DNA of 64,000 nucleotides from Phototrophicus methaneseepsis (lineage in GTDB: Bacteria; Chloroflexota; Anaerolineae; Aggregatilineales; Phototrophicaceae): positions 4,216,001-4,280,000 of the forward strand of contig NZ_CP062983.1 of assembly GCF_015500095.1 (NCBI RefSeq), read 5' to 3'. The notes beneath the pieces are model-generated. The model had not been told where the DNA came from. It saw nothing but the letters and a program-made list of their open reading frames with translations, and searched no databases. Positions 36,801 through 46,117 of this stretch are shown one piece after another; within the stretch, counting starts at the first letter, position 1; every line of letters begins with the position of its first letter. The position numbers and the translations under genes were made by a program.

Positions 36801-36872
36801 TGGGGGATAGTTTAATTGGCAAAACTACGGATTCTGGTTCCGTCATTCTTGGTTCGAGTCCAGGTCCCCCAG
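36801..36872 (+). tRNA. tRNA-Gln (anticodon CTG)
   Basis: A full cloverleaf: 7-bp acceptor stem (TGGGGGA/TCCCCCA), D arm, anticodon stem ACGGA/TCCGT with loop TTCTGGT (anticodon CTG), T arm with TTCGAGT loop, discriminator G73. CCA is not fully encoded (CA follows). It is closely similar in plan to bacterial tRNA-Gln. Confidence 0.93.
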
Positions 36873-36879
36873 CAAAAGC

Positions 36880-36905
36880 GCCGCGTCCATACGCGGCTTT
36901 TTTTT
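36880..36905 (+). terminator. Terminator of the tRNA-Gln gene
   Basis: A 7-bp GC-rich stem (36880-36886 with 36891-36897), 4-nt loop, followed by eight T. It begins 7 nt past the tRNA's 3' end. Confidence 0.92.
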
Positions 36906-37035
36906 GCCTTCGTATCGTGGCACCACCCGTTATCAATATCACGTTGCCAATAGGTTGCCCACAATAAGTAGAACTGGTGTGTTTGCCGTGTGTAGCGTTA
37001 CAATACGCCCTACTCAGGCCAGAGCCACATCGCAA

Positions 37036-37278
37036 ATGGAGATCACGACCTTGCCAGATGAGAAGAAACCGTCAAACTATCGGACGCTGTACCAGGCTTT
37101 GCTTGCTGGCGGTGTATTAGCTGCGATTGGCATTGTCCTTTTCCTGGTGATTTACGCCGTGCTCAATGAGGTTGACCCAGCAACACGGTTATTCACAGCT
37201 TTATGCGCTCCACCAGTGGCTATTGCCATCCTAACGGGCCTATTTGTGCTGATGATCAACCGCAGCAGAAGTGAGTAG
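37036..37278 (+). CDS. Small two-TM membrane protein, unknown function
   Basis: Protein of 80 aa with hydrophobic helices at about residues 20-43 and 52-73, short charged ends. The longer in-frame reading from 36904 would begin inside the T-run of the tRNA terminator, so ATG 37036 is preferred. No recognised family. Confidence 0.5.
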   Translation: MEITTLPDEKKPSNYRTLYQALLAGGVLAAIGIVLFLVIYAVLNEVDPATRLFTALCAPPVAIAILTGLFVLMINRSRSE

Positions 37279-37301
37279 CCTGGCACATCATCCTCTATAA
37301 C

Positions 37302-37772
37302 CTAGTTCGCAACTGAAAGCAGGACAAGGTCCGCCCACTGGTTGAAGTAAAAATCATTGGTGTTATAGAGCAATCGGGTCCGCAATGGCAACCTCAGCCA
37401 TAGATAGGCAATACGTCGGCGTTCTTCCCGGCTCGTCCGCTGGCTAAGCTGTGCATACCAACGCGGGAACAACCGGAATACCGTATTGTATTGGCGCAAC
37501 AAGTCTCGGTTCGTGAATAAGGTATGGAAGATCACCAGGCTGACGACCACGATGACAATTTTTAGCAAAGATGATTCAACAAAGATGATGAGGTGATAAG
37601 ATAAGAAGATAAAAGCCCAGATAATCAGGGCCATCATGGGGCTGTAGACGGATTCTTCACCGTATTTTTCAAAACTGCTCAAGATAGGGTCTTTGTAAAG
37701 CCCAATCACCACAAGCACAGATCTGAGCAGGATAACCAGTAAAATACCTGACCCAATAAAAACAGATGTCAT
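37302..37772 (-). CDS. Membrane protein of unknown function (156 aa)
   Basis: Three or four hydrophobic segments occupy the first ~95 residues; the C-terminal ~60 are Arg-rich and soluble. ATG 37772 is favoured over 37853 because GGAG lies 8 nt upstream. No family recognised. It converges on the two-TM gene. Confidence 0.55.
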   Translation of the reverse strand: MTSVFIGSGILLVILLRSVLVVIGLYKDPILSSFEKYGEESVYSPMMALIIWAFIFLSYHLIIFVESSLLKIVIVVVSLVIFHTLFTNRDLLRQYNTVFRLFPRWYAQLSQRTSREERRRIAYLWLRLPLRTRLLYNTNDFYFNQWADLVLLSVAN

Positions 37773-37997
37773 ATTTTTAACTCCATAGCAGCCACCAGGG
37801 TTCATGGCCTTAAAAGACAAAATAACGACGAACTTGATTGATAACACCATCATATGCCAAAGTCACATAGATTACCCAGGCAAAACACGTTACAATGACA
37901 ATAAGTAGTGTTCATATAAATCTACAAATGTCTAAAAAGATCACATACACAAGCAAACGCCCTGAGCTATGCCATCTACTATATCGCGCGATTTGCT

Positions 37998-38028
37998 TTG
38001 CACGATCCATGTTCAAGTGTGCTAAAAT
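37998..38028 (+). promoter_or_regulatory. Possible promoter for the AlbA/RecG-like gene
   Basis: TTGCAC (37998-38003) and TAAAAT (38023-38028) are separated by 19 bp, slightly long. The region between 37854 and 38082 holds no gene. Confidence 0.3.
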
Positions 38029-38082
38029 AGTCCATTCAGTCTTTGAGTCACACACTCAATTCATCACAATGGCATCATCATC

Positions 38083-39801
38083 ATGCTAAACAACACATTC
38101 ATTCGAGGCGGTGCTGGTCCACGTCTAGCCTTCATGGAAAAGGCCGATCCGCAACAGTTAGCGGAAACACTCGTCGCCCTGGCTAATACAGAAGGCGGGA
38201 CGATTCTCATTGGCCTGACGCCGGAAGGTAAACAGGGTCAGCATACAATACGTCCAGACGACGTTCAACAGGCTATGAAGGCTGCTGATGATCTCTATAA
38301 TCCGCCTGTCGTTGTCGACAAGTGGGAAGAAGCAGAGATTAGTGCTTCGCGCCTACCTATTGACGACGAAGACGAGCTCGCCACAGAGGACAAAGCCAAG
38401 TCTAACGGTAAAGTCGAGAGCCAGGCAACTGCTAAAAACAGCGACGACAGCAAAGCCGATAGTAAAGCCGACGATAAAACCGATAGCGATAAAACTGCTG
38501 ACGCTAAAGCCAACGACGCTAAAGCCGAGCAGGAAGGCGCTAAAGCCGCCACTGCTGCAGACAATACCAAAAATAAAGCTGAGAGCAAAACCGAGGACAA
38601 GTCCGATTCAAAAGCAGACGCCAGCAATACAGATGGCGACGATAAAAAAGCTGCTGATGACGAGGACGTTGAAGACACCTCCAGTGACAAGTTCACTGTA
38701 TATGCCATCCGCGTACCACGCAGCATCGAGCTGCATGCGATGGGCGATGGCCGCGTCCTCATCCGCTCTGGCGCACGAAACCGCCCTCTAGGTGGGCAGG
38801 AAATCCTGCGTTTGGCGAGCGCCAAAAGTACCGGGGCCTTTGAATCAGAAATTGTGCCCGGTGCCACGCGCGATGACTTCAGCCGCAAGATGATCGACGA
38901 ATATCTGGAAAAGCGCGCAGAACGTACCAAGCGTCCTTATAACGGTAAGGTCGATGACCTGCTGACAGAAATTGGCGCCATCACGTCCGACGGTCAACCC
39001 ACGGTCACAGGCGTGCTCCTTTTCTGTGAATATCCGCAGCAGTGGCTGCCACAAAGCAGCGTCGTCTTCGCCAAGTTCGTGGGCACAACACCTCGTGGCG
39101 AAAGCGGATTAGCCGGGTATACGCGCCGCGAAGAACTCACCGGGCCACTACCGCGCTTGATCGAAGCATCCTGGAATTTGATCTGGAGCGAAATGGCCGT
39201 TAGTGCCGTGGTGAAGGGCCTGGAACGCGAAGAAAAGACAGAATACCCGCAATTTGCCGTGCGTGAGGCCATCGTCAATGCCATTTGCCACCGTGACTAT
39301 CGTCTGCGTGGGCGGCGTGTCGAACTGCGCATGTATTCGGATCGCCTGGAAGTGATTTCCCCAGGGGGTCTGCCGGGTTTCATCACCATTGAAAATATCA
39401 AAGATGAGCACTTCAGCCGCAATCCGCGCATTGTGAATGGCCTTTTCCAGTGGGGTTACATTGAAGAACTTGGCCTGGGTATTGACCGTATGATCGAGGT
39501 CATGGAACAGGCTGGTCATCGTCCGCCAACGTTTGACGCACGTCCTTACAGCTTCGCGGTGACGCTGCTCAATGAACGCGAAAAGCCCAAGCCACCGGAA
39601 TGGGTCCGCAACACCAACCACCGGCAGGCTCGTGCACTTCAGTACATCCGTGAGCAAGGGTCTATCACCAACCGTGAATATCGTGGTCTATGCGAAGGCG
39701 TCTCCGCAGAAACGCTGCGTCTGGACCTGGTGGATATGGTCGAAAAAGGTATCCTGATCAAGGTGGGTTCCAAAAAGGGAACACACTATATCCTGAAGTA
39801 G
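38083..39801 (+). CDS. AlbA_2/Schlafen- and RecG-like ATP-binding regulator with charged repeat linker
   Basis: Protein of 572 aa. The N-terminal AlbA_2-type DNA-binding domain (LVALANTEGGTILIGLTPEG) is split: about 110 residues of Lys/Asp/Ala/Ser low-complexity sequence (roughly residues 100-210) interrupt it before the domain resumes with DKFTVYAIRVPRS and LIRSGARNRP. The HATPase_c_4-type domain follows (VREAIVNAICHRDYR, SPGGLPGFITIENI, NPRIVNGLFQWGYIEELGLGIDRM), then a C-terminal winged-helix-like segment. Related proteins are annotated as transcriptional regulators or 'RecG-like' but have no helicase motifs. No recognisable Shine-Dalgarno; cellular role unknown. Confidence 0.82.
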   Translation: MLNNTFIRGGAGPRLAFMEKADPQQLAETLVALANTEGGTILIGLTPEGKQGQHTIRPDDVQQAMKAADDLYNPPVVVDKWEEAEISASRLPIDDEDELATEDKAKSNGKVESQATAKNSDDSKADSKADDKTDSDKTADAKANDAKAEQEGAKAATAADNTKNKAESKTEDKSDSKADASNTDGDDKKAADDEDVEDTSSDKFTVYAIRVPRSIELHAMGDGRVLIRSGARNRPLGGQEILRLASAKSTGAFESEIVPGATRDDFSRKMIDEYLEKRAERTKRPYNGKVDDLLTEIGAITSDGQPTVTGVLLFCEYPQQWLPQSSVVFAKFVGTTPRGESGLAGYTRREELTGPLPRLIEASWNLIWSEMAVSAVVKGLEREEKTEYPQFAVREAIVNAICHRDYRLRGRRVELRMYSDRLEVISPGGLPGFITIENIKDEHFSRNPRIVNGLFQWGYIEELGLGIDRMIEVMEQAGHRPPTFDARPYSFAVTLLNEREKPKPPEWVRNTNHRQARALQYIREQGSITNREYRGLCEGVSAETLRLDLVDMVEKGILIKVGSKKGTHYILK

Positions 39802-39854
39802 ACGCCACGCCGAGCACAATAGACATCAAATGACACTGTGAGCCGCATACACAT

Positions 39855-41858
39855 ATGACGTTTCCCTTTGCCATCACACTCTTCGGCCTGAGCGGGGCCT
39901 GTTTTGTTGTGATGGCATGCGCCTTTTTACAGAGCACAAACACGACATCTATACGGCAAGGGCTGCTTGCTGCAATCGCATTGTGTACAGCCCTCTCGCT
40001 CGTCCTGCGGGCGATCAATGCCCCGGTGATGCAATCACCGCCCCTGCTATGGGGACTGCTCATCCTGGCGAGCACGCTCTTCGGCGCCCTCGTACTGTAT
40101 GACCTCGCCTTCGCTTATCCGGCGCGATTACGCGCCTGGGTAGCACTGTCTGTGATTATCCTGGCGATCTTTGCGATAGTCGGCTTTTTCAGCCCATCCA
40201 TATGGGCAGGCTGGGGCTTATGGGGAGCTAGCACGTTATCTATACCTGGATTACTTGCCCTGAGTGGCATCGTGATACAGGCCGTTATATGGCTAACCCT
40301 GCTATTATTGCGACTCCATCAGTCACCATTACCACAGATCACCGACCGCATCGGCTTATGGGCCATTGCTTCCGGCCTGTGGATCGTCGCAATGGTGCTG
40401 ATCGCCCATGGAACGGGCTTCCTGGGCGTGATAGGCGGTGCAGCCGCGATAGGTGCACTAGCACTAGCGACGTATACCATCCTGCATTATCGACCTATAT
40501 TTCTGCTCGGATGGCTGGCCCAAACACGGCCACAGCCTGCCCTTCCCTTCAAGCGCATCCAGAATTTACTGGGCAACGTCACAACACCGGGGGATGCCAT
40601 ACGCGCTGTCTGTGACGACTTAGAAGCTTATCTAGGCCTTGAAGCCATCCAGATACAACAGCCGATGGTACCGGAGGCCAGCGCAGCATTGCAAAGCATC
40701 GCGCTGGATATCGAGGCACAGCCCATCGAACTCGATGTCTCTTCCACACTGTGGCAGGCATTCAGGCAGCAGCAAGCCGTTGAACTATATGATCTGAATT
40801 ATCACCCTGCGTTTGCAGAAGTGCCTATTCAGGATAAAGTGGCCTTTGCCAAAACGCAGATGGCATTGTTTATACCGTTGCATATCAATGGGCGGTGTGC
40901 CCTGATTATGGCCCTGCGCAAAAAGCCCATATCACGCCCCCTCACAGCGGCAGAAATTCAGGCTGCACAGGTAGGCATGTATCAACTGAGCGCTTACCTG
41001 ACGTCCCAACCGATGCAAGAAACGATTCTCTCGCTGGATCAATCCTTGCTGCGTGCCAAGAGCGAACTCAATAAGCTAGAAGCGATTAAGAGCGATTTTA
41101 TCACCATCGCCAGCCATGAGCTGCGCACACCACTGGCCCAATTACGCGGCTATATCGACATCGTAGAGAGTATCGCCAGCGACTCCAATATTGATAAATC
41201 CCAAAGCGAGCGCATCTTCAATAACTTAAGGCGTTCCACCAACCGCCTGGAAGATCTCATCAGCGCAATGCTCGATACAAGCCAGCTCGAAGTCGGCGAG
41301 ATGCCCTTTAAATTCGTCTCTGCCCAACCAGAGACGCTTATCAAGCTGGTGACGGACCCGCTCAAAGAGCCTGTGGCTGAACGCCGCCTCACGCTGGCTA
41401 TCGAGGATATGAGTGCCTTACCGCCCATCCGTGCCGATATGCCCCGGTTGGTGCAGGCCATGCGGAACGTCATCACCAATGCGATTAAATACACGCCGGA
41501 TCAGGGCCAGATTACAATCAGTGCCTATCTACCCAACGATGCCCCGGAAGCTGTACGCTTTGCCATAGAAGACACAGGCATCGGCATCGACCCGGCACAG
41601 ATAGACCTCATCTTCGATAAATTCTATCGTGGCTTTGATACGCAGCTGCATTCCACAGGAACGTATAAGTTTATGGGGGCAGGTCCTGGCCTGGGCCTGA
41701 CGATTGCCAGAGGCATTATCCAGGCACATGGGGGCAAGATCAACGCAAAGAGCGAGGCACGCAATCTTGATACGTGCCCCGGCTCAACATTCTATATTGA
41801 TCTACCGATTGAAGAAGAATCCAGTGCGGAGACAGTCGGCACACGTCCGAATGAGTAA
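39855..41858 (+). CDS. Membrane sensor histidine kinase with 7-TM N-terminus and GAF-like domain
   Basis: Kinase of 667 aa. Six to seven hydrophobic helices fill the first ~215 residues, like the 7TM sensory module of some kinases. A GAF-like domain follows (about 235-380). The HisKA H-box is ASHELRTPLAQLRGY (about 415-430), with N-box RNVITNAIKYTP, G1 DTGIGID, F-box FDKFYRG and G2 GPGLGLTIA. Every catalytic box is intact. No response regulator gene adjoins, so the partner is unknown. It ends 20 nt before the converging puuD-like gene. Confidence 0.92.
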   Translation: MTFPFAITLFGLSGACFVVMACAFLQSTNTTSIRQGLLAAIALCTALSLVLRAINAPVMQSPPLLWGLLILASTLFGALVLYDLAFAYPARLRAWVALSVIILAIFAIVGFFSPSIWAGWGLWGASTLSIPGLLALSGIVIQAVIWLTLLLLRLHQSPLPQITDRIGLWAIASGLWIVAMVLIAHGTGFLGVIGGAAAIGALALATYTILHYRPIFLLGWLAQTRPQPALPFKRIQNLLGNVTTPGDAIRAVCDDLEAYLGLEAIQIQQPMVPEASAALQSIALDIEAQPIELDVSSTLWQAFRQQQAVELYDLNYHPAFAEVPIQDKVAFAKTQMALFIPLHINGRCALIMALRKKPISRPLTAAEIQAAQVGMYQLSAYLTSQPMQETILSLDQSLLRAKSELNKLEAIKSDFITIASHELRTPLAQLRGYIDIVESIASDSNIDKSQSERIFNNLRRSTNRLEDLISAMLDTSQLEVGEMPFKFVSAQPETLIKLVTDPLKEPVAERRLTLAIEDMSALPPIRADMPRLVQAMRNVITNAIKYTPDQGQITISAYLPNDAPEAVRFAIEDTGIGIDPAQIDLIFDKFYRGFDTQLHSTGTYKFMGAGPGLGLTIARGIIQAHGGKINAKSEARNLDTCPGSTFYIDLPIEEESSAETVGTRPNE

Positions 41859-41878
41859 GCCCCACTCAAAAGCAGGTG

Positions 41879-42616
41879 CTAGCGTACGCCAATATGGGTA
41901 CGTGCCGCCTCAACAAATGCCTGGAAGAGGCGCTTCATACGCGGGTCCGTGGTGATATCTTCCGGGTGCCACTGTACAGCCAGCGCAAAGTGCTTATCCG
42001 GGATTTCCATCCCTTCGATGACACCATCATCTGCATGTGCCGTCACGCGCACACTGGGCGCAGGCTGCTGAATGCATTGATGATGAATACTATTCACCCT
42101 GACGCGCACATCGCCCATAATCTGCGCCAACAGCGTATCTGGCTCGATGATCACATCGTGCATCAATTGGCTGCGCGGCTCATCTGGCGGCTGAATATCA
42201 TGACGATTTTGTGTCTGGAAGAAAGAGGGAATATCTTGATACAGCGTGCCACCCAGCGCAACATTCATCACCTGGCAACCACGACAAATACCTAAAATGG
42301 GCTTGTCGTCTTCGACAGCCCATTTCGTTAACAGGATTTCTGCAATGTCGCGCTCAGGGTCAATCCGCTTGACAGTCTCGTGGCGCTCTGCGCCATAATT
42401 CACCGGGTCAACATCATCCCCACCCGGCAAGAGGACGCCATCGAGACGCATATACAAATCGCGCAAATCGTCTTCTGGCAGCCAATCCGGCACAAAAACC
42501 GGTAAGCCACCTGCTTGATGAACAACGAGCGCATTTTGTGAATACGACACATCATACAGCCAACCGGTCTTTGGGAAGGTCCAACGATAGGCTGTAACGC
42601 CAATGACTGGTTTCAT
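41879..42616 (-). CDS. Class I glutamine amidotransferase-like gamma-glutamyl hydrolase (PuuD/C26 type)
   Basis: Enzyme of 245 aa, peptidase C26 family, expected to hydrolyse gamma-glutamyl bonds such as gamma-glutamyl-GABA. The nucleophile Cys is in LGICRGCQVMN, with GG near LPGGDDVDP; the His-x-Glu pair is in VQWHPED. The N-terminus PVIGVTAYRW also fits. Whether the substrate is gamma-Glu-GABA or another compound is not decided; no putrescine genes are adjacent. Confidence 0.88.
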   Translation of the reverse strand: MKPVIGVTAYRWTFPKTGWLYDVSYSQNALVVHQAGGLPVFVPDWLPEDDLRDLYMRLDGVLLPGGDDVDPVNYGAERHETVKRIDPERDIAEILLTKWAVEDDKPILGICRGCQVMNVALGGTLYQDIPSFFQTQNRHDIQPPDEPRSQLMHDVIIEPDTLLAQIMGDVRVRVNSIHHQCIQQPAPSVRVTAHADDGVIEGMEIPDKHFALAVQWHPEDITTDPRMKRLFQAFVEAARTHIGVR

Positions 42617-42696
42617 GGTTGCCCCTGCTCGCAGCAGTTTAAATTCGCCCTAACAAAGCAAAATCGCTCTTGCTTGCTGCTCTTGCTAATGAAGGA

Positions 42697-43041
42697 TTAG
42701 CGACGGCGTTCCTTAAGGCGGGCAGCCTTACCACGGCGGTCACGCAGGTAGTACAGTTGTGCACGACGTACTTTAGCGCGACGCGTAATTTCGATTTTTT
42801 CAACGCGCGGGCTGTTGAGCAGGAAAGTACGCTCAACGCCAATGCCATGGCTGGCAATACGGCGCACGGTGAAGTTGGCTTCGTTGCCGCCCTTACGGGA
42901 ACGGATGACGACGCCCTGGAAAATCTGGATACGTTCGCGGTTGCCTTCAACAATGCGCACGTGCACTTTAACAGTATCGCCGGGTTCGACCTGCGGATGA
43001 CCCGGGTCCTTGGCTTGTACAGCCTGGAGTAATTCGTTCAC
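42697..43041 (-). CDS. rplS: Ribosomal protein L19
   Basis: 50S subunit protein of 114 aa at the 30S-50S interface. [20 protein letters not shown] and [12 protein letters not shown] are nearly invariant in the family; [17 protein letters not shown] and the basic C-terminus also match. GTG start with AAAGG upstream. Not accompanied by trmD, rimM or rpsP, its usual neighbours. Confidence 0.97.
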   Translation of the reverse strand: MNELLQAVQAKDPGHPQVEPGDTVKVHVRIVEGNRERIQIFQGVVIRSRKGGNEANFTVRRIASHGIGVERTFLLNSPRVEKIEITRRAKVRRAQLYYLRDRRGKAARLKERRR

Positions 43042-43183
43042 AGTCGGTAGCCTTTCACCAAAACACGCGCAGCAATATCGACAGCGCGTGTATCTTTGCG
43101 GTCTTTGAGAACAGAAATTATATCATGCTGGCAAAGTCAGCGACAAGGGCGCACCTCACGCTGAACCGAGCAATCACAGCCGA

Positions 43184-43714
43184 TTAGCGCCCCAGAATAT
43201 GGGCAACGCGCAGCAAACCAGCTACGGTCTTGCTATCTTCAATATCCCCTTTTTCAATCAAGCGTAGTGATTCGGCGTAAGGCATACGGATTAATTCAAT
43301 GAATTCATCCTCATCCTGATCCAACGGGGATTCTGTTAAATCCGTAGCGTAATAGAGGTGTATATATTCTGTCGTGTAACCTGGCGCAGCGTATATCCCC
43401 CCAATGGGTTGGATCTGCCCCGGATGATAGCCTGTTTCTTCGCGCATCTCGCGCACAGCAGCCAGATCAGGCTGTTCGCCCGGTTCCAGCGTCCCGGCGG
43501 GAATTTCCAGCAAGCTTTTGTTGGCCGCAATGCGGAACTGGCGCACCAGTAACACATTGTTCTCTGCATCAATCGGCACAATCGCCACTGCGCCGGGATG
43601 CTGTACCACTTCGCGCAAGGCGGTCGCGTTATCTGGCAGTTGTACGGTCAACTTATCTACTTTGACCAGTTTGCCATCGTATACACGTGTGCTGCCGAGG
43701 ATTTTTTCGTCCAT
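43184..43714 (-). CDS. NUDIX hydrolase, ADP-ribose pyrophosphatase type
   Basis: Protein of 176 aa that should hydrolyse ADP-ribose or a related nucleoside diphosphate. The Nudix box starts at GTLEPGEQPDLAAVRE and continues MREETGY with the catalytic Glu residues. The LPDNATALREVVQHPGAVAIVP segment upstream fits NudF-type enzymes. ATG 43714 is chosen because GGGAG is 5 nt upstream, excluding the longer reading to 43750. Confidence 0.93.
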   Translation of the reverse strand: MDEKILGSTRVYDGKLVKVDKLTVQLPDNATALREVVQHPGAVAIVPIDAENNVLLVRQFRIAANKSLLEIPAGTLEPGEQPDLAAVREMREETGYHPGQIQPIGGIYAAPGYTTEYIHLYYATDLTESPLDQDEDEFIELIRMPYAESLRLIEKGDIEDSKTVAGLLRVAHILGR

Positions 43715-43800
43715 GAGTCTCCCTTCCCTTTGGAGCATGCGCCTTATCACGAGCCTGTTGCTGCGACAATCGCATCATGTGACAGTTGCATAAAATATAA

Positions 43801-43827
43801 AAAGGACGGTTGATTTTACCGTCCTTT
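43801..43827 (-). terminator. Intrinsic terminator of the LysM gene
   Basis: A perfect 10-bp stem with a 7-nt loop and five T after it on the minus strand, 22 nt beyond the stop codon at 43849. Confidence 0.88.
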
Positions 43828-43848
43828 AGAAAGCGATTCTATCCAGAT

Positions 43849-44718
43849 TTACGAAGATGGAATGACCAGTTGGTCGCCTATGATGATGATGCTGGGATTC
43901 GCAATGCCGTTTGCATTAGCGATGCTCTGCATCGGCACCCCACACTGGAGAGAAATCTGGAACAGGGTATCGTACTGCTGAACAACATACGTCCCGGCAC
44001 AAGTCGAGGTCCCCGTACCCGGGTTTGTCACCACACCACCGGGGTTCTGTGTATTGAGACCAGCGCTGGTCGTCGGCGGCGGCACGTTACCTGTTGTGCC
44101 ACAACCCGGGATCGTCAGGCGCTGATTCACGGTGATGAGCTGAATATTGCTGATACCGTTCGCGGCGGCAATCTGATCAATTGTCACGCCATAGCGTATA
44201 GACAACCGGAACAGGTTATCACCAGCGACGACCTGATGCACACAGCTACCACCGGGAACAGGGGTCACGCCAACAGGTGCGCCCGTCGGCGTTGGCGTCA
44301 GAGGTGCGAGCGTTGGCTCGCCAAAGCCAGCCGCAATCGCTGTCTGGGTCAGGCTATATTCATGTGTCTGGGTGATTTCTGCGACAATGGCAGTCGCTGA
44401 AAGCTGCCAACCATCGGTTGTATCCGACTGAGCAATCGACGTGGTGAGAGGCTCCGCAACCAGGTCCACTGAATCCGAAGCTTCTGGTGTGATTGTATCA
44501 AATAAAGCGGATTCAGCATCGACACCAATCGTTGCAGACCCTTCTGCTTCTGGCGTAAGCGTCGGACTCGGCGTTGACGTTGGCGTCAGAGTTGGTGGAA
44601 TGCTGCTCGCAACGGCAGTTGGCGCGGCGGAATCGCCTGTCCCCTGGTAGCAACCAACCATCGCTACCATCAACGCCAAACAACCCACCAAGAGTTGCCA
44701 AGTTTTTGAGAATGTCAT
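43849..44718 (-). CDS. LysM-repeat lipoprotein
   Basis: Exported protein of 289 aa. The signal peptide ends in a lipobox with Cys23 (AMVGC), so it should be lipid-anchored. A Thr/Pro-rich linker follows (TPTSTPSPTLTP), then variable sequence to about 150. Two LysM domains (about 158-205: VVAGDNLFRLSIRYGV; about 240-288: VVQQYDTLFQISLQCGV) would bind N-acetylglucosamine-containing wall polymers. No catalytic domain. Likely a wall-binding or adaptor protein. Confidence 0.9.
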   Translation of the reverse strand: MTFSKTWQLLVGCLALMVAMVGCYQGTGDSAAPTAVASSIPPTLTPTSTPSPTLTPEAEGSATIGVDAESALFDTITPEASDSVDLVAEPLTTSIAQSDTTDGWQLSATAIVAEITQTHEYSLTQTAIAAGFGEPTLAPLTPTPTGAPVGVTPVPGGSCVHQVVAGDNLFRLSIRYGVTIDQIAAANGISNIQLITVNQRLTIPGCGTTGNVPPPTTSAGLNTQNPGGVVTNPGTGTSTCAGTYVVQQYDTLFQISLQCGVPMQSIANANGIANPSIIIIGDQLVIPSS

Positions 44719-44982
44719 ATGCTGTGCGCTTTCTCCGGGTCGTCTATGCGTTTGTCACTCCGCAATAGATATCAATAACATGACGCAAAGAACATCAGTC
44801 TGTAATGCTCATTTTTGTGCGATTGAACACGATCATTATACGTGCTTTCCGCACAGCCTGCCAAAAAATATGGTTATCGCTTAGCAAGGATTTATGAACG
44901 AGAGCTGCCCACGCCTTGCAGGTACGATCAAGTTCAGCCTATCATTTTTATGATTGCTCACGCCTCGGGCTTAGCAACCTGG

Positions 44983-46077
44983 TTAGCAAACCTTGAATGA
45001 GATATTGACTTCAAGGCCGCTGTCTGGCTCTGAGTGAAAATGTATAGACCCCTTACAAAGGCGCACAATATCCTTCACAATAGCCAACCCCATCCCCAGG
45101 CCCTGCTGCTCATATTCAGAGCGATTGAACTGCTTATATAGCTGGATCTGGGCAATTTCTTCAGGGGTCATACCCCGCCCATAATCGCGCACGACCACAC
45201 AATAACCCGTGTCATCATGCGCAGAGTAAATTTCAACAGGTTGCCCGACTTCTGAGAATTTAAGCGCGTTATCAACAAGTTCATGAATGACTTTATTCAG
45301 GTTTTCTGTTGCGATCATCACACAACTTGCTGGTTGGAAATCGACCTTGAGGTCTTGCATACGATCTGCTTTGCTGAATAACCGCGTCACATACTCTTCA
45401 ATGACTTTATGCGGATACAACGTATGCTGATCCCCGAATGAACGTATGCCAGCTTCACTTTGTAAGGCAAGCTGTAAACGAATGTAGTAGAGATAATTTT
45501 CATTTAAATGCAGCAGACGATCCGCAGCGGTCCCGATGTGTTGTGCCCAAGCGATAATCTGGTCTGGCTTGAGGTGGTTTGCTTCCATTTCTAGCATGTC
45601 TGCAAAGCCAATGATGGTGTTGAGTGGGGTCCGCAGCTCGTGCGGCAGCGCTGTTACAATCGTCTCTCGCAATTCCTTGACGTGTTCTTCCGCAGCATGG
45701 TTGAGGTCCCGCCGTTTACGCAACTGTGTTGTGATACTTTCAAGAAGTTCATCAACAGCAAATGGCTTGGTGATAAAATCATCTGCACCCAGGTTCATGC
45801 CCATCCGGCGATCATCGCGCCCAGTTTTGGCCGTCATGAAAATAAACGGGATCGTCGATGTTTCGGAATCATGCCGCAGCGTCTTCAGAACATCAAAACC
45901 ATCCATACCAGGCATCATGATGTCACAAACGATGAGATCCGGCTTATGGAGCTTGGCAAGCTTCACGCCTTCTTCGCCGGATTCTGCACCGTAGGCATCA
46001 TAACCCTCTAGCTCGAGGGTATCCACAACATCGTGCAGAAGGTCACGTGTATCGTCGATAATGAGCAGTTTGTCCAT
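44983..46077 (-). CDS. Receiver-histidine kinase hybrid
   Basis: Protein of 364 aa in which a receiver domain precedes a kinase core. REC about residues 1-125: IIDDT, phospho-acceptor Asp in CDIMMPGMDG, MTAKTG, TKPF. HisKA H-box LPHELRTPLNTIIGF (His near 148). ATPase boxes: HELVDNALKFS, DYGRGM and GLGMGLAIV. No membrane helices, so it is cytoplasmic and probably relays phosphate from another kinase. About 260 nt of gene-free sequence separates it from the LysM gene. Confidence 0.93.
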   Translation of the reverse strand: MDKLLIIDDTRDLLHDVVDTLELEGYDAYGAESGEEGVKLAKLHKPDLIVCDIMMPGMDGFDVLKTLRHDSETSTIPFIFMTAKTGRDDRRMGMNLGADDFITKPFAVDELLESITTQLRKRRDLNHAAEEHVKELRETIVTALPHELRTPLNTIIGFADMLEMEANHLKPDQIIAWAQHIGTAADRLLHLNENYLYYIRLQLALQSEAGIRSFGDQHTLYPHKVIEEYVTRLFSKADRMQDLKVDFQPASCVMIATENLNKVIHELVDNALKFSEVGQPVEIYSAHDDTGYCVVVRDYGRGMTPEEIAQIQLYKQFNRSEYEQQGLGMGLAIVKDIVRLCKGSIHFHSEPDSGLEVNISFKVC

Positions 46078-46117
46078 TAAGTGCCTTCACCAAAACTATT
46101 TCATAATGCTTTATAGT

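Noticed and set aside
35244-36872. gltX and tRNA-Gln as one transcript with a T-box
   Set aside because: The tRNA has its own terminator and the gap upstream is too short and featureless to support a T-box.
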